Origin: Nesterenkonia halotolerans
GTDB lineage: Bacteria > Actinomycetota > Actinomycetes > Actinomycetales > Micrococcaceae
NCBI RefSeq assembly: GCF_014874065.1
Contig: NZ_JADBEE010000001.1
Span: 434,001 to 498,000, forward strand
Length of the DNA stretch: 64,000 nt
Direction of reading: 5' to 3'
Shown piece after piece: positions 31,777 to 41,487 of the stretch (positions within the stretch are counted from its first letter, which is position 1; every line of letters begins with the position of its first letter). Made by a program: the position numbers and the translations under genes. Below the pieces are notes generated by a model that saw nothing but the letters and a program-made list of their open reading frames with translations, ran no database searches and was not told the origin of the DNA.

Positions 31777-34700
31777 TCAGGCCTCGTCGTAGAACAGTCG
31801 CTCGTAGACCTGGCGGCAGCGCCGAGTGGTGCGCAGATAATGCTCTTCGAACTCGGCGCTGCCGCCGGCTTCGAATCCGCACCACCGGGCGACGGCGTCC
31901 AGGTCCCGCCGGGCCGAGGGCAGCACGTCTGAGGTCTTGCCGCTCCAGACCGTGCTCGCCGAGCGCACCCGGGTGCACAGGGTCCACGCCTCGGTGAGCT
32001 GTTCCGCCTCTGACGGGCTGAGCAGCTCTTCGTCCACCAGCACATCCAGCGCGGTCAGCGTAGAAGTGGTGCGCAGCCTCGGTTTAGCATGGGCGTGCTC
32101 GAGCTGGAGGAGCTGCACCAGCCATTCCACGTCGCTGAGCCCTCCGCGGCCCAGCTTCACGTGGCGGGAGGGATCCGCTCCGCGGGGCAGCCGCTCGGAC
32201 TCCACCCGCGCCTTGATCCGGCGGATCTCGCGGATCTGTGAGGCGCTGGGAGCGGAGCCGTAGCGGACCGCATCGGCCATCTCCATGAACTCCGCGAGGA
32301 GCCGATCATCTCCGGCGATCGGGCGTGCACGCAGCAGCGCCTGCCGCTCCCAGACGTCCATCCAGCGCCGGTAGTACTCGCCGTAGGAGTCCAGGGAGCG
32401 TGAGAGCGGCCCGTTCTTGCCCTCCGGGCGCAGGTCAGCGTCAAGCTTGAGCGGGAACTCGCCGCGGATCGCGGGCTTCAGCGGTTTCGAGAGCAGGGCG
32501 CTGACCCGCGCGGCGAGCTTCTGCGCCTGCACATCGGCCAGGGAGGCGTCCCCGCCTTCGGCCACGGTGTGCACGAACAGGGCGTCCATGTCCGAGCTGT
32601 ATCCGATCTCGCGGCCGCCCTGACGTCCCATCGCGATGACCGCGAGGTCCGCGTGCCGGCCCTCGGCGTCCCAGATCTCGCGCTCGGCCACTCGCAGCGC
32701 GCCCAGGGTGGCGGCGCGGTCCACATCGGAGAGCGCCGTGCCCACGGCAGAGACGTCGAGCAGCCCGACCGCGTCGGCGATGGCCACGCGGAGGGTCTCG
32801 CGCTTGCGGACCAGCCGGGTCAGTCGCATCCCGGTCTCCAGGTCACCCTTGTGTCGGGTGATCTTGTTGCTGACCTCGCGCCATAGGGTCTCGAAGCTGC
32901 GCGGAGCCAGCGCCGCGTTGTCCCCGAGCCACTTGGTGGACTCAGGCGAGTGCTCCAGCATGTCGGAGATGAACTTGGACCCGGCCAGGATGAGTGAGAG
33001 CCGCTCGGCGGCCACAGACGAGTCCCGCAGCATGGTCAGGTACCAGGGGCTCTGGCCCAGGGACTCACTGAGCCGGCGGAAGGCGAGCAGTCCACCGTCG
33101 GGGTCCACGCCTTCACCGAACCAGCCCAGCATCATCGGCAGGATCCGACGCTGCAGCTTCGCCCGGCGGGTCAGCCCCGAGGTCAGCGCGGAGATGTGCC
33201 GCATGGCGCCGGCGGCGTCGTGGTAGCCCAGTGCCGAGAGTCGATCCTGGGCGGCCTTGGCGGTGAGCCGCACCTCGTCGTCGGAGAGCACGGCCGTGGT
33301 GGAGAGCAGCGGGCGGTAGAAGATCCGCTCGTGGAAGCTGGCCACCTCCCGGGCGATGTCACGCCACTGGTTCAGCACCTCATCCCCGGCCGGACGACGA
33401 CGCCGGTTCGGCGGCCGCACGGCATGGGCCAGCGCGCGGATCTCATCGGACTTCACGGGCATCAGATGGGTCCGGCGCATATGGCTCATCTGGATCCGGT
33501 GCTCGAAGAGTCGCAGCATCCGGTAGCAGCGAGACATCGCGTCGCGATCGGACCGGGCCACGTACTCCCCGGCCTCAAGCATCTCGATGGCGGTCAGCGA
33601 GTCCCGCACCCGCAGGGACTCATCCACCCGGCCGTGGACCAGTTGCAGCAGCTGCACGGTGAACTCGATGTCGCGCAGGCCGCCTCGTCCGAGCTTGATC
33701 TCCCGGTCCACCTCGTCGGCGGGGATGTTGTCGAAGACCCGTCGGCGCATCCGCTGGACGTTCTCCACGAAGTTCTCCTGCGCGGAGGAGGTCCAGACCT
33801 GTGGCCAGATCGCCTCGATGTAGTCCTGACCCAGGCTGCGGCTGCCCGCGATGGGACGAGCCTTGAGCAGCGCCTGGAACTCCCAGCCGTGTGCCCAGCG
33901 CTTGTAGTACTCCAGATGGGACTCCAGCGTGCGGGAAAGGTCTCCCTCTCGACCCTCGGGACGCAGGTTCGCGTCCACCTCCCACAGGCCGGGTTCGGGG
34001 CCGCTGCCGTTGATGACCTTGGAGATGCCCGAGGCCATCGCGACGGCGGTGTTCCGGGCGGCGGCGGAGTCGATGTCCTCGGCGGCGCGGTGCACGAAGA
34101 TCACGTCCACGTCGGAGATGTAGTTCAGCTCCCGCGCCCCGCACTTGCCCATGCCGATGACCGCGAGCTCCACCGTGGCAGCGGTGCGACCGTTGCGCAC
34201 GGTGAGCTCCGCCCGGCTGACCGCCAGGGCGGCGTCGATGGCAGCGGCGGCGAGGTCGGCGAGCTGACGGGAGACCAGCGGCTGGTAGGCGGCGGGATCG
34301 GCCGCGCTGAGATCTGCCAGCGCCAGTGCGGTGAGCTCACGCCGGTAGGCCCTACGCAGTGCGACGCCAGCCTCCTTGGCGGTGAACTCCTCGGTCAGCT
34401 CCGCGGAGGGCGTCTCCGCTGCAGGGTAGGCATGGACGGACTCCAACAGCCGGGCGCGCAGCACCTCGGGTTCGGTGACCGCCGGGTCGGCGAGGGCCGC
34501 GGCGTCGTCGGGGGTGTGGTGGTGCTGGCGTTCGTCCCGGTCCGCCTCCAGGGTGTCGGCGATCTCAAAGACCAGATCGCAGTTCTCCGGACGGCGGACC
34601 AGGAACTCGCCGAGGGCCTCGGAGGCCCCGAGCAGCCGAATCAGCGGAACCGCCCGCAGGTAGACCCCGTCGGTGTCGTCGGTGAAGAGGTCACAGACGT

Positions 34701-34893
34701 CACCGGCACGCTCGACCAGGCGGATCAGCAGCAGCAGCGCCTGATCGGGGTTGGGCGCGTAGTGCAGGGTGCGCACCAGGACCGCGGCGTCCAGCCCGCT
34801 GAGATGTTCATCGGCGAGGAAGCCCGATGCCCGCTCGAGCTCCTGGAAGCCCGCGGCGATCAGGTCCCGGTGGGTCAGCGTGGAGGAGGCCAC
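31777..34893 (-). CDS. glnE: Bifunctional glutamine synthetase adenylyltransferase/deadenylylase
   Basis: 1038 residues, normal for actinobacterial GlnE. Two nucleotidyltransferase domains are present: GMGKCGARELNYISDVDVIF in the first half and AMGRQGGREIGYSSDMDALF in the second, each with the S-D-x-D metal site; each is followed by a helical GlnD-UTase-like domain (LGRGGLRDIEFTVQLLQLVH, LGRGGLSDVEWLVQLLQLEH). It adenylylates the Tyr of GlnA1 when nitrogen is rich and reverses it when poor. Start chosen is GTG 34893, two bases after the glnA2 stop, giving coupled translation; the longer frame to 34959 lies in glnA2. Confidence 0.97.
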   Translation of the reverse strand: MASSTLTHRDLIAAGFQELERASGFLADEHLSGLDAAVLVRTLHYAPNPDQALLLLIRLVERAGDVCDLFTDDTDGVYLRAVPLIRLLGASEALGEFLVRRPENCDLVFEIADTLEADRDERQHHHTPDDAAALADPAVTEPEVLRARLLESVHAYPAAETPSAELTEEFTAKEAGVALRRAYRRELTALALADLSAADPAAYQPLVSRQLADLAAAAIDAALAVSRAELTVRNGRTAATVELAVIGMGKCGARELNYISDVDVIFVHRAAEDIDSAAARNTAVAMASGISKVINGSGPEPGLWEVDANLRPEGREGDLSRTLESHLEYYKRWAHGWEFQALLKARPIAGSRSLGQDYIEAIWPQVWTSSAQENFVENVQRMRRRVFDNIPADEVDREIKLGRGGLRDIEFTVQLLQLVHGRVDESLRVRDSLTAIEMLEAGEYVARSDRDAMSRCYRMLRLFEHRIQMSHMRRTHLMPVKSDEIRALAHAVRPPNRRRRPAGDEVLNQWRDIAREVASFHERIFYRPLLSTTAVLSDDEVRLTAKAAQDRLSALGYHDAAGAMRHISALTSGLTRRAKLQRRILPMMLGWFGEGVDPDGGLLAFRRLSESLGQSPWYLTMLRDSSVAAERLSLILAGSKFISDMLEHSPESTKWLGDNAALAPRSFETLWREVSNKITRHKGDLETGMRLTRLVRKRETLRVAIADAVGLLDVSAVGTALSDVDRAATLGALRVAEREIWDAEGRHADLAVIAMGRQGGREIGYSSDMDALFVHTVAEGGDASLADVQAQKLAARVSALLSKPLKPAIRGEFPLKLDADLRPEGKNGPLSRSLDSYGEYYRRWMDVWERQALLRARPIAGDDRLLAEFMEMADAVRYGSAPSASQIREIRRIKARVESERLPRGADPSRHVKLGRGGLSDVEWLVQLLQLEHAHAKPRLRTTSTLTALDVLVDEELLSPSEAEQLTEAWTLCTRVRSASTVWSGKTSDVLPSARRDLDAVARWCGFEAGGSAEFEEHYLRTTRRCRQVYERLFYDEA

Positions 34894-34895
34894 GA

Positions 34896-36236
34896 TCAGA
34901 TCAGGCCGAGATACCGCTTGATCTCGAACGGGGAGACGTTGACGCGGTAGTCGTCCCACTCCTGCTGCTTGTTGCGCAGGAAGTTCTCGAACACCTGCTC
35001 CCCCAGGATCTCGGCCATCAGCTCGGAATCCTCCATCTGGCGCAGCGCCTCATGCAGGGTGCCCGGAAGCGGCTTGATGCCCAGCGCCTTGCGCTCGGAG
35101 GTGGTCAGCGACCACACGTCCTCGCCCACCGGATCCATCAGCTCGTAGCCCTCGCGGATGCCCTTGAGCCCTGCGCCGAGGACTGCGGCGTAGCCGAGGT
35201 ACGGGTTCGCACCGGAGTCGATCCCACGGAACTCGACGCGGGCGGAGCCGCCCTTGGTGGGCTTGTACAGCGGGACCCGGACCAGCGCGGAGCGGTTGTT
35301 GTGGCCCCAGGAGACGTGGGAGGGAGCTTCGCCGCCGCCCCAGAGACGCTTATAGGAGTTCACGAACTGGCTGGTGATCGCGGTGAACTCCGGCGCGTGG
35401 CGCAGGATGCCGGCGATGAACTGGCGCGCGGTGGTGGAGAGGTTGTACTCGGTGTTCGGGGCGAAGAACGCGTTGGTGTCGCCCTCGAAGAGCCCGAAGT
35501 GGGTGTGCATGCCTGAGCCCGGGTGCTCGGTGAAGGGCTTGGGCATGAAGCTGGCGTACTTGCCCTGGGTGATCGCGACCTCTTTGATCACCGTGCGGAA
35601 GGTCATGATGTTGTCTGCGGTGGTCAGCGCGTCGGCGTAGCGCAGGTCGATCTCGTTCTGACCGGGGCCGGCCTCGTGGTGGCTGAACTCCACGGAGATG
35701 CCCACGGCCTCGAGCATGTTGACCGTGTGGCGGCGGAAGTCCTGGCTGACGCTGCCTGTGACGTGGTCGAAGTACCCGGCGCGGTCCACCGGCACGGGGC
35801 TGCCATCGGCGTCGGTCTCATCGGACTCGAGCACGTAGAACTCGATCTCCGGATGGGTGTAGCAGGTGAAGCCCATCTCTCCGGCGACATCGAGCTGGCG
35901 GCGCAGCACGTTGCGCGGATCCCCGGCGGCGGGTTCCTGATCCGGTGTGAGGATGTCGCAGAACATCCGCGAGGTGGGTTCTTCCTCACCGCGCCAGGGC
36001 AGGATCTGGAAGGAGGAGGGGTCCGGCTTGAGCAGCATGTCGGATTCGAAGACGCGGGAGAGTCCCTCGATCGAGGAGCCGTCGAAGCCGAGGCCCTCGC
36101 TGAAGACCCCTTCGACCTCGGCCGGGGCCAGCGCCACGGATTTCAGGGAGCCCACCACATCGGTGAACCAGAGGCGCACGAAGCGGACGTCGCGCTCCTC
36201 GATGGTGCGCAGTACGAATTCCTGCTGTCGATCCAT
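34896..36236 (-). CDS. glnA2: Glutamine synthetase GlnA2 (GSI-alpha type)
   Basis: 446 residues from ATG 36236 with AGGAGG nine bases upstream, matching the usual GlnA2 length. Motifs: FDGSSIEGLSR, HPEIEFYVLE, HHEAGPGQNEIDLRYAD, HPGSGMHTHFG, NRSALVRVP, EFRGIDSGANPYLGYAA. The adenylylation Tyr is absent (the region reads EDVWSLTTSERKALG) and the beta-class insertion is missing, so GlnE cannot regulate it. The glnA2-glnE operon order is conserved in actinobacteria including Mycobacterium. Some GlnA2-type enzymes have other ligase activities, so glutamine synthesis here is likely but not certain. Confidence 0.95.
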   Translation of the reverse strand: MDRQQEFVLRTIEERDVRFVRLWFTDVVGSLKSVALAPAEVEGVFSEGLGFDGSSIEGLSRVFESDMLLKPDPSSFQILPWRGEEEPTSRMFCDILTPDQEPAAGDPRNVLRRQLDVAGEMGFTCYTHPEIEFYVLESDETDADGSPVPVDRAGYFDHVTGSVSQDFRRHTVNMLEAVGISVEFSHHEAGPGQNEIDLRYADALTTADNIMTFRTVIKEVAITQGKYASFMPKPFTEHPGSGMHTHFGLFEGDTNAFFAPNTEYNLSTTARQFIAGILRHAPEFTAITSQFVNSYKRLWGGGEAPSHVSWGHNNRSALVRVPLYKPTKGGSARVEFRGIDSGANPYLGYAAVLGAGLKGIREGYELMDPVGEDVWSLTTSERKALGIKPLPGTLHEALRQMEDSELMAEILGEQVFENFLRNKQQEWDDYRVNVSPFEIKRYLGLI

Positions 36237-36327
36237 GCGGTGCAGCCTCCTGAAGTGCCGTGGGTGTCGCCGGGACCACTCTACCCAACTACTCCCGCTC
36301 GCACGGGTGAGTCCGCGCAGAGTTCGG

Positions 36328-36333
36328 TAGCCT
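36328..36333 (+). promoter_or_regulatory. -10 box (TAGCCT) of leaderless panB
   Basis: TAGCCT, six bases, ATG 36340; no ribosome site. Confidence 0.65.
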
Positions 36334-36339
36334 GATCCC

Positions 36340-37158
36340 ATGTCCGAGCAGATCAGCCCCAAGCGGGTACGCACCGTGCATCTTCAGCAGTTCAAGGATG
36401 CCGGTCAGAAATTCTCCATGTTGACCGCCTATGACGCGCAGATCGCCTCGATCTTCGACGAGTCTGGGATCGAGCTGCTGCTGGTGGGTGACTCTGCGGC
36501 GAACGTGATGATGGGGCACTCCTCCACGCTGCCGATCACCACCGAAGAGATGCTGGTCTTCACCAGGTCAGTGGTCAACGGCGCGAACCGCGCGCTGGTC
36601 GTGGCCGACCTGCCGTTCGGAAGCTATGAGTCCTCCCCCGCCCAGGCGGTGGCCACGGGTGTGCGGTTCATGAAGGAGGGCGGAGCGCAGGCGGTGAAGA
36701 TCGAGGGCGGCGCGGCGATGGCCGAGCATGTCCGTGCGCTGGTCGCAGCCGGAATCCCGGTGATCGCGCATATCGGGTTCACCCCGCAGTCCGAGCATGC
36801 CCTGGGCGGCTACCGAGTGCAGGGACGCGGGGAGGCCGCGGAGGCGCTCAGCGCCGACGCGCTGGCGCTGGAGGCGGCGGGCGCGTTCTGCGTACTCATG
36901 GAGATGGTCCCGGCGGACCTGGCCACCGAGGTGGACGGCAAGCTGCGCGTGCCCACGATCGGAATCGGCGCCGGCAACGGCACCACGGGTCAGGTGCTGG
37001 TCTGGCAGGACATGCTGGGTCTGGGCACCGGGCGGGTGCCGAAGTTCGTCAAGCAGTACGCGAATCTCCGCGAGGTGGTCTCCCGCGCCGCGGGGCAGTA
37101 CCGCAAGGACGTCAGCGAGGGCAACTTCCCCGCCGAGGAGCACAGCTTCACCAACTGA
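36340..37158 (+). CDS. panB: 3-methyl-2-oxobutanoate hydroxymethyltransferase
   Basis: 272 residues. It adds a hydroxymethyl group from methylene-THF to ketoisovalerate, the first committed step to pantothenate and CoA. Landmarks: KFSMLTAYDAQIASIFDESGI, LLVGDSAANVMMGHSSTLPIT (Mg-binding Asp and substrate loop), VKIEGG, AHIGFTPQSEHALGGYRVQGR and PTIGIGAGNGTTGQVLVWQDMLG. Divergent from glnA2 with a 103-base gap and a leaderless promoter. panC is not in the window. Confidence 0.98.
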   Translation: MSEQISPKRVRTVHLQQFKDAGQKFSMLTAYDAQIASIFDESGIELLLVGDSAANVMMGHSSTLPITTEEMLVFTRSVVNGANRALVVADLPFGSYESSPAQAVATGVRFMKEGGAQAVKIEGGAAMAEHVRALVAAGIPVIAHIGFTPQSEHALGGYRVQGRGEAAEALSADALALEAAGAFCVLMEMVPADLATEVDGKLRVPTIGIGAGNGTTGQVLVWQDMLGLGTGRVPKFVKQYANLREVVSRAAGQYRKDVSEGNFPAEEHSFTN

Positions 37159-37192
37159 ACCGGCGGCTCAGCGAGAACTGCCGCTGGTTCAG
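37155..37192 (+). terminator. Hairpin at the panB stop codon
   Basis: CTGAACCGGCGGC (37155-37167) pairs at 12 of 13 positions with GCCGCTGGTTCAG (37180-37192). It overlaps the TGA stop and lacks a T-run, so it is a weak terminator or 3'-end stabiliser. Confidence 0.5.
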
Positions 37193-37234
37193 TGCTGACT
37201 CAGTACTGGTCCGCCGTCCTGATCCAGCGTTGAC

Positions 37235-37444
37235 TCAGCTCTTAGGGGTGCGACCGTGGCCGCCGTCGTCGTCCCAGTGCTCGGAGGTCTCCTCATCCCA
37301 GGCCTCGTTGTTGGCCTCCACCCGCTTGAGTGCCTCGGCAGCCTCATCCCGGCTGGAGTAGGGACCCAGCAGGTGTTTCCAGGAGGACTGCGCACCCTCC
37401 TCGATCGCTCCGGTGCGCACGTTGAACCAGTATTCGGTACTCAT
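37235..37444 (-). CDS. Small SPOR-like domain protein
   Basis: 69 residues, acidic. MSTEYWFNVRTGAIEEG then WKHLLGPYSSRDEAAEALKRVEANNEAWDEE is the short SPOR-like protein of actinobacteria (YW-N--TG-VE-G, LGPY-tR-EA--AL). No signal peptide, so it is cytosolic, unlike septal SPOR proteins that bind denuded peptidoglycan. Its place between panB and map is conserved in Micrococcaceae. ATG 37444 follows TATTCT at six bases, a leaderless start. Confidence 0.88.
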   Translation of the reverse strand: MSTEYWFNVRTGAIEEGAQSSWKHLLGPYSSRDEAAEALKRVEANNEAWDEETSEHWDDDGGHGRTPKS

Positions 37445-37450
37445 GCACCC

Positions 37451-37456
37451 AGAATA
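37451..37456 (-). promoter_or_regulatory. -10 box (TATTCT) of a leaderless transcript
   Basis: TATTCT on the minus strand, six bases, ATG 37444. Confidence 0.6.
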
Positions 37457-37529
37457 CGCCCCTGGTGTGCGACTCCACCCGGGGACCTGATCCGGTTCCT
37501 CACCGAGCGGGGCTCCGGGCAGCAGGCGT

Positions 37530-38321
37530 TCAGTGATTCATCCGATCAACTGAATATTCTTTGGCTGCAAAGGGGCCACCCTGTGGCAGGCTGCCAATCA
37601 TCGGCTCGGCAGGGCCCCCATCGGTGGCATCGTCTTCGGGGATATAGCCGACGGCGACGCCAGCGTCCAGGTCCCACCAACGTTCGCTGTTCGCCGAGAC
37701 GGCGTAGAAGACGGCAAAAGACTCGTTGGTCGTCATAGCCGCAAGGAACGCGCGCACCGCATCGGAGGGACTGAGCCAGGTCCGTTGCTCCCGCGGTGTG
37801 CCCGGCTGCTTCTCATAGCTGCCGATACGGACTGCCACGGTGCTGATGCCGAACTTGTCGGTATAGAGGCGACACAGGGCTTCGCCTGAGGCCTTGGATA
37901 CACCGTAGAAGCCGTCCGGACGCGCCGGCATCTCCGACGAAACCATCGTCCCCATGGAGTACATGCCCGTCACGCGATTGCTGCTGGCGTAAACAACCCG
38001 GGGCACTCCTGAGCGGCGGGCCGCTTCGAGCACGTGATAGGTCCCCACGATGTTCACCGCTGCCAAGTCGTGGAAATCGGCTTCGTCCGGGATGCCCCCG
38101 AGGTGAATCACGCCGTCCGCACCCTCAAAGAGGTCTAGCAGCGCCTCGAAGTCCGAGAGATCGGCAGTCACGATCCGGTCGTACGGACCCACGGGCGAGG
38201 TCGGGCGGACGTCAGTGGATACCAACTCCACCTCCCGTTCGTGGAGCGCGGCACGCAAGGCCCCACCGATGTTTCCGGCAGCTCCTGTGACGACCCAGCG
38301 GCTCTTCACGATATGCGGCAT
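37530..38321 (-). CDS. NAD-dependent uronate dehydrogenase-like SDR
   Basis: 263 residues from ATG 38321. Extended SDR with TGAAGNIGGALRAAL, GADGVIHLGGIPDEADFHD, NIVGTYHVLEAARRSGVPRVVYASSNRVTG, the active-site YGVSK in DGFYGVSKASGEALCRLY and VRIGS. These segments match uronate dehydrogenases (Udh), which oxidise galacturonate or glucuronate to lactones. TACGAT lies six bases before the ATG (leaderless); a GTG two codons upstream is possible. The divergent MFS gene may import the substrate, but that is inference. Confidence 0.85.
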   Translation of the reverse strand: MPHIVKSRWVVTGAAGNIGGALRAALHEREVELVSTDVRPTSPVGPYDRIVTADLSDFEALLDLFEGADGVIHLGGIPDEADFHDLAAVNIVGTYHVLEAARRSGVPRVVYASSNRVTGMYSMGTMVSSEMPARPDGFYGVSKASGEALCRLYTDKFGISTVAVRIGSYEKQPGTPREQRTWLSPSDAVRAFLAAMTTNESFAVFYAVSANSERWWDLDAGVAVGYIPEDDATDGGPAEPMIGSLPQGGPFAAKEYSVDRMNH

Positions 38322-38327
38322 GCCCAC

Positions 38328-38333
38328 ATCGTA
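38328..38333 (-). promoter_or_regulatory. -10 box (TACGAT) of a leaderless transcript
   Basis: TACGAT on the minus strand, six bases, ATG 38321. The -35 region would overlap that of the divergent MFS gene, whose candidate -10 is CAGACT at 38367-38372. Confidence 0.55.
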
Positions 38334-38379
38334 CGATCTTCTCCCGTCAGAGAAGCGGCGACGTGCCAGACTTCTGCTC

Positions 38380-39627
38380 ATGCACGCAAGCTCCCCACCC
38401 GGCACGGAATCAATCACCTCACGACGACGACGCAGCGCGCCCTCCCTGCGACGCAGCCGGCTGGCGACCATGGCCGCCTTCGCCACCAACGGCGCCCTGC
38501 CGGCCTCGCTGCTCGCCCGGTACGCCGAGGTCAAGGACACGCTTGGGCTGAGCCCGGCGATCTTCGGTCTGGTGGTGGTCGGTTTCGGGCTGGGCGGGGC
38601 CCTGGCGCTGCATTTCCCCGGAGTCATCGCGCGCAGGATCGGCGTGGCCAGGACCGCCAGCTTCGGCAGCGTCTGGATGGGAGCCGCACTTACCCTGGCT
38701 GCGGCCGGGGTCGCGCTGGGCAGCCCCTGGGTGGTGGTGCTGGGTCTGCTGCTGACCGGCTTCGGCGATGCCAGCGTGGACGTGGCGCAGAATTCGCAGG
38801 GCCTGCGCGTCCAGGCGGCCTATCGCAGGTCTCTGCTGAACTCCATGCACGCCGGGTGGAGCATCGGCGCGGCGATCGGCGGCGGCGTGGGAACACTGGC
38901 GGCGGTGCTGGGTGTGCCGCTGCTGGCGCACATGGCGATCTGGGCGCTGTTCTGCGTTCTCGCGATGGCTCTCGCCGCGCGGGCATTCATGCCCGAGCCT
39001 GTGGTGGGAGACGAATCGGCCGACGCCCCGGCGCGACCCTCGGGCTGGTCCACGGCCAAGATCCTGCTCCCGCTGGCGCTGATCGCGCTGGCCGGGATCT
39101 CCGTGGAGGACATCGGCAACAACTGGTCCGCGGTGCTGCTCTCCACGGAGCGGGGCATGGACCCTGCCGCGGCCGGCGTCGGACTCAGCGTGCTGCTGGG
39201 TGCCCAGTTCATCGGGAGGATGCTCGGTGACCGGGTGATCGACCGGCTCGGTGAGCGCGCCTCGCTGATCGGCAGCCTGAGCGCCGTGATCCTCGGGCTG
39301 CTCGGGGCAGCCTGGGCCCCGGGGATCGGACTGACCCTGGTGAGCCTCGCCGTCGCGGGACTGGGCTGCGCGGTGACCGTACCGTTGGCCTTCGCCCGGG
39401 CCGATCGTGTCCCGGGGCTTCCGGACCACAGCGGAGTGACCTGGATCAGCTGGGCCATGCGCGCGGTGATGCTGAGCCTGTCCCCGGCGATCGGCGTGAT
39501 GACCCAGGGCTCCTCCCTGCCGGTGGCGATCAGCGTGGTGGTGGCCATCGCCGTGCTGGCCCTGGTGCTGCAGCTGCGCCCACCTCGTGCTGCGGCTGAT
39601 CCCACGCCGCAGCGCGGCCGCGGCTGA
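38380..39627 (+). CDS. Major facilitator superfamily transporter
   Basis: 415 residues from ATG 38380, with about 12 membrane helices. The first helix begins near [42 protein letters not shown], resembling the YbjJ/FucP-like MFS_1 group; a second half begins at [27 protein letters not shown]. Substrate unknown. The start lacks a ribosome site; CAGACT seven bases upstream is a plausible leaderless -10. Earlier in-frame starts overlap the divergent gene. The positively charged N-terminus ([15 protein letters not shown]) is cytoplasmic. Confidence 0.85.
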   Translation: MHASSPPGTESITSRRRRSAPSLRRSRLATMAAFATNGALPASLLARYAEVKDTLGLSPAIFGLVVVGFGLGGALALHFPGVIARRIGVARTASFGSVWMGAALTLAAAGVALGSPWVVVLGLLLTGFGDASVDVAQNSQGLRVQAAYRRSLLNSMHAGWSIGAAIGGGVGTLAAVLGVPLLAHMAIWALFCVLAMALAARAFMPEPVVGDESADAPARPSGWSTAKILLPLALIALAGISVEDIGNNWSAVLLSTERGMDPAAAGVGLSVLLGAQFIGRMLGDRVIDRLGERASLIGSLSAVILGLLGAAWAPGIGLTLVSLAVAGLGCAVTVPLAFARADRVPGLPDHSGVTWISWAMRAVMLSLSPAIGVMTQGSSLPVAISVVVAIAVLALVLQLRPPRAAADPTPQRGRG

Positions 39628-39631
39628 CCGA

Positions 39632-39637
39632 TAGGAT
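39632..39637 (+). promoter_or_regulatory. -10 box (TAGGAT) of leaderless map
   Basis: TAGGAT, seven bases, ATG 39645. An ATG at 39636 overlaps the box and is unlikely to be used. Confidence 0.6.
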
Positions 39638-39644
39638 GGCGCCC

Positions 39645-40547
39645 ATGGCTACCCAGCAGTCCACTCCCCTGTCCTCCCATGCCCCGGTGGGCACCCTGAC
39701 CAAGGGTGCCGTCTCCCCCGAGCGGGCGGTCCCGGCCCATATCGAGCGGCCCAACTACGTGGGCCTGGAGGCGCCGCCGGAGTACACCGGTGAGGACGTC
39801 TATGACGCCCCCACCGTGGAGCGGATCCGCCGCGCCGCCCAGCTCGCCGCCGACGCGATGGTCGCCACCTCGAAGCTGATCCGCCCCGGGGTCACCACCG
39901 AGGAGCTCGACGCCTACGCACACCAGTACCTGACCGATCGCGGCGCGTACCCCTCCTGCCTGTCCTACCGCGGGTTCCCCAAGGCCATCTGCACCTCGGT
40001 CAATGAGGTCATCTGCCACGGCATCCCGGACACCACCGTGCTCGCTGAGGGCGACATCGTGAACCTGGACATCACCGCGTACATCGACGGTGTCCACGGG
40101 GATCACAACCGCACGTTCTTCGTCGGCGCGGTTGATGAGGAGTCCCGCCTGCTGGTGGAGCGCACCGAGGAGGCGATGATGCGCGCCATCCGCGCGGTGA
40201 AGCCCGGACGGCCCATCAATGTGATCGGTCGCGCCATCGAGTCCTACGCGAAGCGTTTCGGCTATGGTGTGGTACGCGAGTTCATCGGCCACGGAGTGGG
40301 CAAGGCGTTTCACACCGGATTGGTGATCCCGCACTTCGATGCGGCACCGGACCACGCGCGCCTGATGGAACCGGGAATGGTGTTCACCATCGAACCGATG
40401 CTCACCCTGGGCACGCGCCACTGGGACATGTGGGAGGACGGCTGGACGGCCGTGACCCGCGACCGGAAGCGCACCGCGCAGTTCGAGCACACTCTGGTCG
40501 TCACCGATGACGGCGCCGAGATCCTCACGCTGCCTTCTGGCGACTGA
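39645..40547 (+). CDS. map: Methionine aminopeptidase type I (1c subtype)
   Basis: 300 residues. It removes the first methionine from new proteins. The pita-bread metal ligands are all present: Asp in [10 protein letters not shown] and in [10 protein letters not shown], His in [12 protein letters not shown], Glu in [10 protein letters not shown] and Glu in AQFEHTLVV. The ~45-residue N-terminal extension with [17 protein letters not shown] corresponds to the proline-containing extension of mycobacterial MapB (type 1c), thought to contact the ribosome. A second, shorter aminopeptidase is at 51078-51872. Confidence 0.96.
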   Translation: MATQQSTPLSSHAPVGTLTKGAVSPERAVPAHIERPNYVGLEAPPEYTGEDVYDAPTVERIRRAAQLAADAMVATSKLIRPGVTTEELDAYAHQYLTDRGAYPSCLSYRGFPKAICTSVNEVICHGIPDTTVLAEGDIVNLDITAYIDGVHGDHNRTFFVGAVDEESRLLVERTEEAMMRAIRAVKPGRPINVIGRAIESYAKRFGYGVVREFIGHGVGKAFHTGLVIPHFDAAPDHARLMEPGMVFTIEPMLTLGTRHWDMWEDGWTAVTRDRKRTAQFEHTLVVTDDGAEILTLPSGD

Positions 40548-40589
40548 GTCCGGTCCCCTCCCCCCACAGCACGGAGATACTGCACCACT

Positions 40590-41453
40590 ATGAGCTCTTC
40601 TCACGAGCAGCCGCTGGCTGCCCAGGCCGTCGCCCCTGCCAGCGAGACCGTCTCTGATCTGCCCAAGCGGGCGATCGGCATCGACGTGGGCGGCACCGGG
40701 ATCAAGGGCGGGATCGTCAACCTGCACAAGGGCACGCTGACCGGTGAACGCTTCCGCATCCCCACCCCGAAGCCGGCGACCCCGGAGGCGGTGGCCGAAG
40801 TCATCGGTCAGATCCTCGAGGAGCTGTTGGGCCGGGAGAAGTCTCCGGCGGAGTCCGAGCTTTCGGTGGGCGTGCTGTTCCCGGCGATCGTGGACAAGAA
40901 CATCGTCCTGTCCGCGGCTAACATCGACGAGTCGTGGATCAACACCGACGCCGCCGCGCTGCTGAAGCATCTGCCCGGTCAGATCCACACCCTCAACGAC
41001 GCCGACGGCGCGGGTCTTGCTGAGGCCCGGTACGGAGCGGGCAAGGGCCTGGAGGGGACGGTCATGACCATCACCCTGGGCACCGGCATAGGCTCGGCCC
41101 TGGTGCACGACGGCGTGCTGGTCCCCAACAGCGAGATGGGCCACCTGGAGTTCGAGGGCGAGGTGGCTGAGAAGAAGGCGTCTGCCGCCGCGCGCGAACG
41201 CACCGATATGCCCTGGGACGAGTACGGCAAGCTGTTGAACCGATTCCTGAAGCATGTGGAGCGGCTGCAGTCCCCCGAACTGTTCATCATCGGCGGCGGG
41301 ATCTCCAAGCGCAGCGAGGACTTCCTGCCCCAGGTCAAAGACCTGCGCGCGAAGGTGGAGGTCGCGGCACTGCAGAACAACGCCGGGATCGTCGGAGCGG
41401 CGCTGTATGCGGCCGAACAGACCCAGCTGAACCAGTCCCGCGGACGGTCCTGA
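40590..41453 (+). CDS. ppgK: Polyphosphate glucokinase
   Basis: 287 residues of the ROK family. It phosphorylates glucose from polyphosphate (and often ATP). Phosphate loop: AIGIDVGGTGIKGGIVN; sugar-binding DADGAGLAEARYG; TLGTGIGSALV; GHLEFEG where many ROK proteins have a zinc site; and the PPGK-typical EVAEKKASAAARERTDMPWDEY. It would feed glucose released by the GH1 and GH31 enzymes into glycolysis. ROK zinc cysteines are absent, as normal for PPGK. Follows map by 42 bases. Confidence 0.95.
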   Translation: MSSSHEQPLAAQAVAPASETVSDLPKRAIGIDVGGTGIKGGIVNLHKGTLTGERFRIPTPKPATPEAVAEVIGQILEELLGREKSPAESELSVGVLFPAIVDKNIVLSAANIDESWINTDAAALLKHLPGQIHTLNDADGAGLAEARYGAGKGLEGTVMTITLGTGIGSALVHDGVLVPNSEMGHLEFEGEVAEKKASAAARERTDMPWDEYGKLLNRFLKHVERLQSPELFIIGGGISKRSEDFLPQVKDLRAKVEVAALQNNAGIVGAALYAAEQTQLNQSRGRS

Positions 41454-41487
41454 TCCCGACCCGAGGGTTGCTACACTTCTTGCTGCG

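Noticed and set aside
33196..34950. Plus-strand frame of 584 codons opposite glnE
   Set aside because: Antisense shadow of a gene with two intact nucleotidyltransferase domains.
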